NCBI GenBank assembly: GCA_002440625.1
Contig: DJUV01000343.1
Location: 1-5,455, forward strand
Length of the DNA: 5,455 bases
From: Rhodobacteraceae bacterium UBA6273
GTDB lineage: Bacteria > Pseudomonadota > Alphaproteobacteria > Rhodobacterales > Rhodobacteraceae
Direction of reading: 5' to 3'
Both the position numbers and the translations under genes were made by a program. Shown in pieces: positions 1 through 4,890 of this stretch (position 1 is the first letter of the stretch; each line of letters opens with the position of its first letter). Below the pieces are notes generated by a model. That model was not told the DNA's origin. It ran no database searches and saw nothing but the letters and a program-made list of their open reading frames with translations.

Positions 1-542
1 TCCATCGCCGCATGGGTGATCCCGGCATCGGCCATGTCGCGCAAGATGCGGTGAAGCGTGATCGGCTCCGGCGTGGTATGTGCGAGGGGCGCAGTGAAAT
101 CGCCGAGGACGCCCATCGTGCCAAGGTTGGCGGCCCTGATCCCGAGCGCCTGCCAGATCTGCCGGGTAAAGGTGGCGACCGAGGTCTTGCCCGAGGTGCC
201 GGTCACGGCGACCATGGTTTCCGGCTGGCGGCCGAACCATAGGGCGGCGGCGAAGGCCAGCGCCTGCCGCGGATCCTCGGCAAGGACAAGGGCCACGTCA
301 GACGCCGCCAACTCGGCCTTCGCGATCTCCGCGCCCTCGCGGTCGGTCAGGATGGCGGCGGCGCCCATGCGGAGCGCGTATTGGATGAATTCGCCGCCAT
401 GTACCGACGACCCTGGCAGCGCGGCGAAGAGGTAGCCCGGCTTGACCTGGCGGCTGTCGACGGCAAGGCCCGTGACGCGCGCCTCGCGCCCACCTTGCGC
501 GGTCAGCCCAAGCTCTGCCAATGTCTTCGTCTTTGCCGCCAT
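1..542 (-). CDS. murE: UDP-N-acetylmuramoyl-tripeptide ligase MurE, N-terminal part (cut by window start)
   Basis: Cytoplasmic Mur ligase that adds the third stem-peptide residue (meso-diaminopimelate in Gram-negative bacteria) to UDP-MurNAc-L-Ala-D-Glu, using ATP. I translated it by hand from the ATG at 542-540; the frame stays open to the window edge, giving 180 codons of a protein usually near 490 residues. Visible: the N-terminal UDP-binding domain with VTGLAVDSRQVKPGYLF (residues 23-39) and the HGGEFI segment (48-53), then the ATP-binding P-loop VTGTSGKTS (113-121) opening the central domain, then TTPEPITLH (156-164), which matches the family's TTP substrate-site motif. The P-loop has Ser where many MurE proteins have Asn. 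The domain that selects the third amino acid lies outside the window, so DAP specificity is inferred from lineage. An AAAGGGG ribosome binding site lies just upstream, and 31 nt separate it from the ftsI stop. Confidence 0.95.
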   Translation of the reverse strand, partial: MAAKTKTLAELGLTAQGGREARVTGLAVDSRQVKPGYLFAALPGSSVHGGEFIQYALRMGAAAILTDREGAEIAKAELAASDVALVLAEDPRQALAFAAALWFGRQPETMVAVTGTSGKTSVATFTRQIWQALGIRAANLGTMGVLGDFTAPLAHTTPEPITLHRILRDMADAGITHAAM

Positions 543-573
543 CTCGCGCCCCTTTCGGCGCTTCGCGCGCCTG

Positions 574-2367
574 TCAATTGCGGACGCGTATTACCTTAGC
601 CTCCGCGACCTGTTCAAGTTCGGGTCGCATCCCGAGAAGCGGCGCGGCGCGACGGATGATCTCGGCCCCCACCGGAACCGCCGTCCAGCCTGCGGTCCGG
701 CGCGGCTCGGTGCCGGAGGTCTCGGTCGCCTCGTCGAGCGAGACGACGAGCACATATTTGGGATCCGACATCGGGAAGGCGGCGGCGAAGGTCGCGATGT
801 TCTTGTCGTCGTAGTAGCCGCCCTTGGGGTCGGGCTTGTTGGCGGTGCCGGTCTTGCCGCCGACATCGTATCCCGGAACATCGGCCAGCGTCGCGGTGCC
901 CTCGGCCACGGTGAGCCGGAGCATCCGGCGCAAGGTCGCCGAGGTTTCGGCCGAAATGATCCGCTCGCCCACGCCCGGACCGCCCCCGCCCCCGCCGCGC
1001 AGGAGCGTCGGCGTCACCCGCGTGCCGCCGTTGACCATGGCGGCATAGGCAGCGGCGAGATGCGCCTGGCTGATCGCGATGCCCTGTCCGTAGGCGGTGG
1101 TGACGCTCACAATATCGGACCAGCGTTTCTGCATGATCGGCTTGCTGGCCTGCGCCTCGGCGATCTCGATCGAGGTCGGCTTGGCGAAACCGAGCTTCTC
1201 GAAAAAGGCTTTCTGCTGGTCGGCACCGATCATCATCGCAATCCGCGCAGTACCGATGTTGGAGCTTTTCTCGAGCACCTGGGTCACGGTCAGCTTCTCG
1301 CCGTAGTTGCGGAAATCCTTGATGCGGAATTTGCCGACACGCAACGGCCCCTTGGTGTCGAGTATCGTGTCGGGTCCCACCAGGCCCAGATCGAGCGCCT
1401 GGCCGATGGTGAACAGCTTGAACACCGAGCCGTATTCGTAGACGCCCTGCACCACCCGGTCGAACACCGGCGCATCGCCGGCCGGAGTGCCGGCCGCAAC
1501 GCGGGGCCGGGTGTTGGGATCGAAGTCGGGCAGCGAGGCCATGGCGATGATCTCGCCGCTCCGCGCATCCATGAGCATGGCGGCCGCGCCGCGCGCGTTC
1601 AGCAGCTTCATCCCGCCGGCGAGCACATCCTCAACCGCTGACTGGACCGTGAGGTCAAGCGACAGTTGCAAGGGCGCGCCGCCGTTGGCCGGATCGCGCA
1701 GCCAGGTGTCGAAGGTCTTTTCGACGCCCGCCGTACCGACAACCTCGGCCGAGCGCACGCCCTCGCGGCCGAAGCTCGCGCCGCCGAGGACATGGGCGGC
1801 GATGGCGCCGTTGGGGTAAAGCCGCAACTCGCGCGGACCGAAGAGAAGACCGGGATCGCCAATCTCATGGACTTGCTGCATCTGTTCGGGCGAGATTTTC
1901 TTCTTCACCCAAAGGAACTTGCGCTTGCCGCTGAAGTCCTTCTTCAACTGCGCCACATCAAGGTCGGGAAAGATCTCGACCAATCGCTCGGCCGCGCGGG
2001 CGGGGTCCACCATCAAGGGCGGCTGGGCGTAAAGCGAATGGGTCAGGAGGTTCGTCGCAAGGATGCGCCCTTCGCGGTCGATGATATCGGCGCGCTGCGC
2101 GACGATGGCGGCGGCGCCGCCGGTGCTTTCGGGTTCGACCGGCTCGGTTGCCGCGAGAAGGCCCATGCGCGCGCCGACAAGGCCAAATGCGGCGAAGAAG
2201 GCGAGACCCAGCATGAGAAGCCGGCCCTCGGCCATCAGACGGCTGCGGTCGCGCATCTCCTCGTGGCGGACGCGGATGTTCTCGCGTTCGATCACATCGG
2301 GGTTCTCACCCTTGGCGCGTGCCGAAAGGATGCGGGCGAGCGGGCGGAGCGGGATGCGGGGGGTCAT
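574..2367 (-). CDS. ftsI: Septal peptidoglycan D,D-transpeptidase FtsI (PBP3)
   Basis: Class B penicillin-binding protein of the divisome that cross-links septal peptidoglycan in the periplasm, partner of the FtsW glycosyltransferase and FtsQLB. It has 597 residues, a usual length. In order: a basic cytoplasmic tail (1-47), one membrane anchor (about 49-72), the pedestal domain beginning near QRADIIDREGRILA (91-104), then the transpeptidase domain. Catalytic motifs are intact: SVFK with nucleophile S314 and K317, SSN at 368-370, and KTGT at 505-508. The start ATG follows GGGGGAGG at good spacing, and its ATGA overlaps the ftsL stop, which implies translational coupling. An odd point is a run of six glycines (458-463) between the SxN and KTG motifs, encoded by a very G-rich tract. 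The identity is essentially certain; the glycine run does not disturb any catalytic motif. Confidence 0.97.
   Translation of the reverse strand: MTPRIPLRPLARILSARAKGENPDVIERENIRVRHEEMRDRSRLMAEGRLLMLGLAFFAAFGLVGARMGLLAATEPVEPESTGGAAAIVAQRADIIDREGRILATNLLTHSLYAQPPLMVDPARAAERLVEIFPDLDVAQLKKDFSGKRKFLWVKKKISPEQMQQVHEIGDPGLLFGPRELRLYPNGAIAAHVLGGASFGREGVRSAEVVGTAGVEKTFDTWLRDPANGGAPLQLSLDLTVQSAVEDVLAGGMKLLNARGAAAMLMDARSGEIIAMASLPDFDPNTRPRVAAGTPAGDAPVFDRVVQGVYEYGSVFKLFTIGQALDLGLVGPDTILDTKGPLRVGKFRIKDFRNYGEKLTVTQVLEKSSNIGTARIAMMIGADQQKAFFEKLGFAKPTSIEIAEAQASKPIMQKRWSDIVSVTTAYGQGIAISQAHLAAAYAAMVNGGTRVTPTLLRGGGGGGPGVGERIISAETSATLRRMLRLTVAEGTATLADVPGYDVGGKTGTANKPDPKGGYYDDKNIATFAAAFPMSDPKYVLVVSLDEATETSGTEPRRTAGWTAVPVGAEIIRRAAPLLGMRPELEQVAEAKVIRVRN
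968..993 (-). other. Potential G-quadruplex sequence inside ftsI (polyglycine codons)
   Basis: Read on the coding strand, this tract has four runs of at least three G (two of five, then two of three) with loops of 1, 6 and 3 nt. It therefore meets the simple G3+N1-7 rule for a quadruplex in ftsI mRNA or its coding DNA strand. It encodes the end of the six-glycine run and the residues after it. In a GC-rich genome such tracts can arise by chance, and no function is claimed. Confidence 0.35.
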
Positions 2368-2726
2368 GGCACATCCTCCCCCGGATCGACGGCGGGCGCG
2401 GCGGCGGTTTCGATCGGGTTGGTGATCGGCGGCAACGCGAGATCGGGGTAGATGATCGTCGAAACCCCGCCGAACTGCTCCGGCTCAAGCGGCAGAAGAC
2501 CGAGGCGCACGAAATTGAGGTCAGCAAGCTCGCGGAGGCGGTCGGGCCGGTTAAGATAGGCCCATTCGGCGTTGAGGACGGAAAGCGATTCCTTCAGCTG
2601 GCGAATCTCCTGCTGAAGGTCGCGGACGGCGGCAATCTCGGCCTGGGTCCGGTAGTTTTCGCGGTAGGCCCAGAAGGCCAGTCCCATGACGAAAAGCCCG
2701 GAAAGAATGAGCATCAGATTGCGCAT
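2364..2726 (-). CDS. ftsL: Cell division protein FtsL
   Basis: Small bitopic divisome protein that forms the FtsQLB complex and helps activate FtsWI at the septum. It has 120 residues, typical for alphaproteobacteria. The layout is a very short N-terminus, one transmembrane helix (about 3-20), a periplasmic coiled coil rich in Gln, Leu and Glu (about 27-56), then the conserved LNAEWAYLNRPDRLRELA segment (51-68) and a Pro/Ala-rich tail. The ATG shares one base with the rsmH stop (TGATG), and the stop overlaps the ftsI start (ATGA). The only ribosome binding signal is a run of seven G (2735-2741) inside the end of rsmH, so translation probably depends partly on coupling. FtsL sequences diverge strongly, so the call rests on topology, the conserved segment and position between rsmH and ftsI. 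Confidence 0.93.
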   Translation of the reverse strand: MRNLMLILSGLFVMGLAFWAYRENYRTQAEIAAVRDLQQEIRQLKESLSVLNAEWAYLNRPDRLRELADLNFVRLGLLPLEPEQFGGVSTIIYPDLALPPITNPIETAAAPAVDPGEDVP

Positions 2727-3721
2727 CAGGAACGCCCCCCCAAGGCTGGTTTCGGCAGGCCAAGTGCGGCGCGGTCGGCCCGCCCCGCTGGCGTGTCGGT
2801 GCGGATGCCGATCCGAAGCTTCGCCGACCGCGCGCGCGGGTTGCCGGCGGTTTCGTCTTCGTCCGGGCCGATGGCGCGGCGGGTCTTCTGCGTGAAGGCG
2901 GGTTTTTCCTGAACGCGGGCGGGGGCGTGGCGGCTGCCCTGCCCTTCGGCGCCCGAACGGATCTGGAAAAAGCGTTTCACGATGCGGTCTTCAAGCGAAT
3001 GGAAGGTGACGACGGCAAGCTGCCCGCCGGGTTTCAACGCCCGTTCGGCGGCCTCAAGCCCTTCGGCCAATTGCCCGAATTCGTCGTTCACCGCAATACG
3101 GATCGCCTGGAATGTGCGCGTTGCCGGATGGCTCTGCCCCGGCTTGGCGCGCGGCAGGCAGCGCTCCACCACCCGGACAAGGTCGAGCGTCCGGGCAAGG
3201 GGCCGTGCGGCAACGATGGCGCGGGCGATGCGGCGGGCGGCGCGGTCCTCGCCGTAGTGGAAGATGATGTCGGCAAGTTCGGCCTCGGTCGCAGTATTGA
3301 CGAGATCGGCGGCGGTCATGCCGCTGTCGGCCATGCGCATGTCGAGGGGGCCATCCTTCTGGAAGGAAAAGCCCCGCTCGGCCTGGTCAAGCTGCATCGA
3401 AGACACGCCAAGGTCGAGCACGACGCCATCGACAGGTTCGCCCGCCAAAGTGTCGAGGTCGGAAAAGGTGCCTTCGACCAGCGCCAGGCGGTCGCCAAAA
3501 TCGCCCTTCCAGCCCTCGGCCATACGAAACACGGCCGGATCGCGGTCGATGCCAATGACCCGCGCCGCACCTGCCGCGAGAAGGCCACGCGCATAACCTC
3601 CGGCGCCGAAGGTGCCATCGACCCAGACGCCCGCGACCGGCGCCACTTCCCGAAGGATCGGGCCGAGAAGAACGGGGATATGCGGTTCCGGATCATTGGC
3701 GCGGGCAGCGGCAGCGGCCAT
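2726..3721 (-). CDS. rsmH: 16S rRNA (cytosine-1402-N4)-methyltransferase RsmH (MraW)
   Basis: SAM-dependent methyltransferase that modifies C1402 in the decoding centre of 16S rRNA. It acts in the cytoplasm and has no direct division role despite its place in the dcw cluster. It has 331 residues, near the family norm of about 310-330. Motifs in order: HIPVLLGP (14-21); the SAM-binding loop DGTFGAGGY (35-43); acidic strand end GIDRDP (57-62); [10 protein letters not shown] (103-112); [17 protein letters not shown] (198-214); [13 protein letters not shown] (240-252); and the C-terminal [14 protein letters not shown] (294-307). All conserved blocks are present. The ATG follows a GAAGGGG site that overlaps the last codons and stop of mraZ, with 3 nt between the two genes. 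Hence it is co-transcribed and probably coupled. Confidence 0.97.
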   Translation of the reverse strand: MAAAAARANDPEPHIPVLLGPILREVAPVAGVWVDGTFGAGGYARGLLAAGAARVIGIDRDPAVFRMAEGWKGDFGDRLALVEGTFSDLDTLAGEPVDGVVLDLGVSSMQLDQAERGFSFQKDGPLDMRMADSGMTAADLVNTATEAELADIIFHYGEDRAARRIARAIVAARPLARTLDLVRVVERCLPRAKPGQSHPATRTFQAIRIAVNDEFGQLAEGLEAAERALKPGGQLAVVTFHSLEDRIVKRFFQIRSGAEGQGSRHAPARVQEKPAFTQKTRRAIGPDEDETAGNPRARSAKLRIGIRTDTPAGRADRAALGLPKPALGGRS

Positions 3722-3724
3722 GTC

Positions 3725-4231
3725 CTACCCCTTCGGCGGAAGGGGTGGCAGAAGGCTTCGGGGATCGAAGTCTTCGGGATACTGGTCGGCGTGCTTCTGG
3801 CTCCGGCGCGCGTTATGCGCCTCATAAGCCTCGGGGCTCCAGATGCGGAAGTAGTCGCCGGCGGAAATGAAGAAGGCCTCGCCCTTCAGGCCGATCTTGT
3901 CGCGGTACTTCTGGGGAATGGTCAGGCGGCCATCGTCGTCCACCTGCGCCTCGAACGATTGGCCGTACATCAAGTCTTCGTTGCGAAGCCGGTCTGGCGA
4001 GCCGCGCTGCATGAGGCCGATCTGCTCGTCCATCTCATGCACGGCTTCCATCGAGAAAACCTCGAGCCAGTCCTGGGTTTCAGGCCCGTAGACGACGAGG
4101 ATGTTGGGTCGAAGGCCGTCTTTCCAGTCCGGATCACAGGATTCGATGACACGGCGGAAGGCGGCCGGGATGGAAACGCGACCCTTCGCGTCCACCTTGA
4201 AAGTCTCCGAACCTCTGAACCTGCGTGCCAA
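3725..4231 (-). CDS. mraZ: Transcriptional regulator MraZ (TTG start)
   Basis: First gene of the dcw operon and, in bacteria where it has been studied, a DNA-binding regulator that controls its own operon through GGG-containing repeats spaced by 10 bp. It has 168 residues, a little longer than the roughly 150 of E. coli MraZ, the extra being a Pro-rich C-terminus. Two SpoVT/AbrB-type domains are marked by their DxxxR motifs: DAKGRVSIPAAFR (14-26) and DDDGRLTIPQKYR (98-110). The start is TTG at 4231-4229. It restores the family N-terminus ARRFRGSE, a GGGAG site lies 9 nt upstream, and an in-frame TGA six codons upstream with no ATG or GTG between excludes an earlier start. MraZ proteins assemble as rings, which suits tandem operators such as those found upstream. 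Confidence 0.96.
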   Translation of the reverse strand: MARRFRGSETFKVDAKGRVSIPAAFRRVIESCDPDWKDGLRPNILVVYGPETQDWLEVFSMEAVHEMDEQIGLMQRGSPDRLRNEDLMYGQSFEAQVDDDGRLTIPQKYRDKIGLKGEAFFISAGDYFRIWSPEAYEAHNARRSQKHADQYPEDFDPRSLLPPLPPKG

Positions 4232-4240
4232 TGGCCCGCG

Positions 4241-4245
4241 CTCCC
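4241..4245 (-). promoter_or_regulatory. Ribosome binding site of mraZ
   Basis: GGGAG on the minus strand, 9 nt before the TTG start codon. It supports the TTG start because the only in-frame codons between it and the upstream TGA (4249-4247) are CGG GAG CGC GGG CCA, none of them an initiator. Confidence 0.7.
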
Positions 4246-4296
4246 GTCACTGTCCCTTCCCCAGGAATTCTTTGCCGTTCCGGCCACCAGGCCCTT

Positions 4297-4342
4297 GAAA
4301 CGACAACGGCGGATCGAGCTGCTGCCACCGCTCGATCCGCCG
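4297..4342 (-). terminator. Intrinsic terminator/attenuator in the mraZ leader
   Basis: Perfect 13-bp inverted repeat with arms at 4307-4319 and 4330-4342 around a 10-nt loop. On the minus strand it is followed at once by TTGTCGTTTC, with six T in ten bases. No such T-run follows on the plus strand, so it points toward mraZ. It lies about 65 nt before the mraZ start, where the UpsM terminator sits in R. sphaeroides. The interrupted U-tract suggests partial termination, with read-through into the dcw operon. Confidence 0.75.
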
Positions 4343-4365
4343 CCCTCGTCCCATCACTGGGTTCG

Positions 4366-4415
4366 TCCGACTGCGCATGCCACCTGGGGGGATGTCTGCT
4401 CGCTCGCGCGTCGGA
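4366..4415 (-). other. Stem-loop with C-rich loop inside the UpsM-like RNA
   Basis: Arms TCCGACTGCGC (4366-4376) and GCGCGTCGGA (4406-4415) pair over 10 bp with one bulged base. The 29-nt loop contains a run of six C on the transcript strand (4386-4391). Unpaired C-runs in sRNAs can pair with G-rich ribosome binding sites, so this is the most obvious candidate seed region. Pairing was judged by eye and no folding energy was computed. Confidence 0.45.
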
Positions 4416-4478
4416 TCTCTCTGGTTCGATGAAAGCGGGTGCCTGTATGAAACCTGACTTTGCCTTTTGGGTCTTGAT

Positions 4479-4496
4479 GCCCGTCTGTGCCCGTCC
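4479..4496 (-). repeat. 10-bp-spaced ACGGGCA pair in the initially transcribed region
   Basis: TGCCCGTC occurs at 4479-4486 and again at 4489-4496, exactly 10 bp apart, so the minus strand reads GACGGGCA twice. The spacing equals that of the GGGA pairs found elsewhere in this region, but the base after GGG is C rather than A. It lies roughly 10-30 nt downstream of the proposed transcription start. It may be a weaker MraZ site or simply part of the RNA structure. Confidence 0.35.
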
Positions 4497-4513
4497 TCAT
4501 CTGTGTGAACAGC

Positions 4514-4543
4514 ATTGTCATGGGATTTTACGGGAAGCAACAA
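4514..4543 (-). promoter_or_regulatory. Candidate promoter of the UpsM-mraZ-dcw transcript
   Basis: A TTGTTG -35-like element (4543-4538) and a GACAAT -10-like element (4519-4514, four of six matches to TATAAT) are separated by 18 bp on the minus strand. The start would fall near 4506-4508, giving a leader of about 275 nt, close to the 268 nt recalled for R. sphaeroides. Neither hexamer is strong. The alternative -10-like TAAAAT at 4530-4525 has no recognisable -35. Support comes mainly from the fit of leader length and from the operator-like repeat lying exactly in the spacer. Confidence 0.5.
4521..4536 (+). promoter_or_regulatory. Candidate MraZ operator in the promoter spacer
   Basis: TGGGATTTTACGGGAA on the plus strand holds two GGGA cores exactly 10 bp apart, the known layout of MraZ boxes (TGGGN repeats with 5-nt gaps). 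It fills the spacer between the proposed -35 and -10, a position where a bound regulator would block RNA polymerase. Its orientation is opposite to that of the upstream copies. Confidence 0.55.
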
Positions 4544-4552
4544 GTTTCTTAC

Positions 4553-4567
4553 CCAGAAAATGCACCA
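4553..4567. repeat. 15-bp imperfect direct repeat, copy 1
   Basis: CCAGAAAATGCACCA on the plus strand matches CCGGAAAATACACCA at 4647-4661 in 13 of 15 positions, 94 bp apart. The role is unknown; candidates are a regulator site or a remnant of local duplication. Confidence 0.4.
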
Positions 4568-4584
4568 GATGCTGGTACAGCATC
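4568..4584. repeat. Short perfect inverted repeat
   Basis: GATGCTG and CAGCATC (7-bp arms) flank a 3-nt spacer, directly next to copy 1 of the 15-bp repeat. No T-run follows on either strand, so it is not an obvious terminator. It could be a dyad bound by a protein or chance. Confidence 0.35.
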
Positions 4585-4646
4585 CCACCAAGAACAGGAT
4601 ATCGTGTGGACTATCGGACCAAACTAGCAAACCTAGCGTAACATCG

Positions 4647-4661
4647 CCGGAAAATACACCA
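4647..4661. repeat. 15-bp imperfect direct repeat, copy 2
   Basis: CCGGAAAATACACCA, partner of the copy at 4553-4567, beside the AT-rich TATATA segment at 4662-4667. Confidence 0.4.
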
Positions 4662-4690
4662 TATATAGGTACTCAAGTGACGCCTACTAG

Positions 4691-4706
4691 TTCCCGTGAT
4701 TTCCCG
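4691..4706 (-). promoter_or_regulatory. Candidate MraZ operator, distal copy 1
   Basis: On the plus strand TTCCCGTGATTTCCCG, so the minus strand reads CGGGAAATCACGGGAA with GGGA cores 10 bp apart and in the same direction as mraZ. On the minus strand a degenerate third unit (TAGGC) follows in register. It abuts a perfect AT-rich palindrome, GAAAATTTTC (4706-4715). It lies about 150 bp upstream of the proposed promoter. Confidence 0.55.
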
Positions 4707-4727
4707 AAAATTTTCATGCCTCACCCA

Positions 4728-4800
4728 GATTCAGGCCGAGGAAGTCTGGCAGCAGGCCGGAATCCGACCTCTATCACGACGATTCACCCGCCCGTGATTC
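4728..4800. promoter_or_regulatory. Cluster of four GANTC (CcrM-type methylation) sites
   Basis: GATTC at 4728-4732, GAATC at 4760-4764, GATTC at 4781-4785 and GATTC at 4796-4800. I found no other GANTC in the 659-bp intergenic region. GANTC is the target of the cell-cycle methyltransferase CcrM in alphaproteobacteria, where methylation state with GcrA adjusts transcription of division genes such as ftsZ in Caulobacter. The sites are directly visible; a regulatory role here is inferred. Confidence 0.5.
4790..4800 (-). promoter_or_regulatory. Degenerate MraZ-like half site
   Basis: On the minus strand AATCACGGGC matches one half of the full sites (AATCACGGGA), but the partner GGGA is replaced by CTCG. 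It overlaps the last GANTC site. It is probably a decayed or half operator and is not in 10-bp phase with its neighbours. Confidence 0.3.
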
Positions 4801-4825
4801 GAGTTTACCTATTTTTTGGGCCAAG

Positions 4826-4870
4826 CTCCCGTGACTTCCCGTAGGAGGCAAGCGCGTCCCATGATTTCCC
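4826..4870 (-). promoter_or_regulatory. Composite MraZ-type operator, two repeat pairs in one register
   Basis: Plus-strand CTCCCGTGACTTCCCG (4826-4841) and GTCCCATGATTTCCCC (4856-4871) each carry TCCC cores 10 bp apart. The four cores start at 4827, 4837, 4857 and 4867, so both pairs share one 10-bp register with a single unit missing at 4847. With the copy at 4691-4706, the minus-strand consensus is GGGAARTCAYGGGA. The array starts 20 bp beyond the mrp stop and is over 280 bp from the proposed promoter, so it would act at a distance or serve a promoter I did not recognise. Confidence 0.55.
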
Positions 4871-4890
4871 CGAAAGGCCGCGGCGACGGC

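Larger units (their letters stand above)
4297..4507 (-). ncRNA. upsM: UpsM-like sRNA from the extended mraZ 5' leader
   Basis: In Rhodobacter sphaeroides the dcw operon has a long 5' UTR (268 nt as I recall the published work) with a Rho-independent terminator. Termination there releases the sRNA UpsM, reported as conserved in Rhodobacteraceae and cut by RNase E under stress. Here a candidate promoter would start transcription near 4507, giving about 275 nt before the mraZ start. A strong hairpin with a T-rich run ends near 4297, giving an RNA of about 210 nt. Visible structure in 5' to 3' order: two ACGGGCA repeats near the 5' end, a stem with arms at 4406-4415 and 4366-4376 whose loop carries six consecutive C, a small CCCA/TGGG hairpin (4350-4361), then the terminator stem. 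The call rests on position, length and architecture, not on recalled sequence identity; both ends are estimates. Confidence 0.72.
4544..4890. other. Gene-free distal regulatory region between mrp and the dcw promoter
   Basis: No convincing gene is present. GC content falls locally (44 G/C of 100 at 4621-4720, against about 70% in a sampled stretch of rsmH). The open frames in it have non-protein-like composition. It holds the repeat pairs, the GANTC cluster and the direct repeats listed separately. No clear terminator is visible after the mrp stop at 4891; only a short GC-rich dyad lacking a T-run follows it. Confidence 0.7.

Noticed and set aside
4242..4262. GGGA-rich stretch around the mraZ ribosome binding site as another MraZ operator
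   Set aside because: Core spacing is 11 and about 5 bp rather than 10, and the G-richness is explained by the ribosome binding site.
2927..4432. A 501-codon open frame on the plus strand across rsmH and mraZ, and similar long plus-strand frames at 442-1641 and 1666-2451
   Set aside because: They lie opposite well-conserved dcw genes, have no recognisable domains, and are the usual antisense open frames of GC-rich coding DNA.
4247..4630. Minus-strand open frame in the mraZ leader, in frame with mraZ and ending at the TGA before it
   Set aside because: Its composition is not protein-like, it spans the proposed promoter and terminator stem, and it has no recognisable motif.
4232..4640. Considered RNase P RNA (rnpB) or another housekeeping RNA upstream of mraZ
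   Set aside because: The conserved class A RNase P core motifs (such as GAGGAAAGTCC near the 5' end) are absent on both strands.
4651..4676. TTGAGT (4676-4671) with TATTTT (4656-4651) or TATATA (4667-4662) as a promoter
   Set aside because: Spacings are 14 bp and 3 bp, far from 16-18; no compatible pair was found, so only the AT-richness is noted.
4801..4830. T6 run next to GGGCC as a terminator
   Set aside because: On the minus strand, where mrp is transcribed, the run is A6; on the plus strand no stem precedes it and no gene runs that way.
4515..4844. Plus-strand open frame in the intergenic region
   Set aside because: It runs through the repeat pairs, recognisable as repeated SRDFP segments in its translation, and has no domain or good ribosome binding site.
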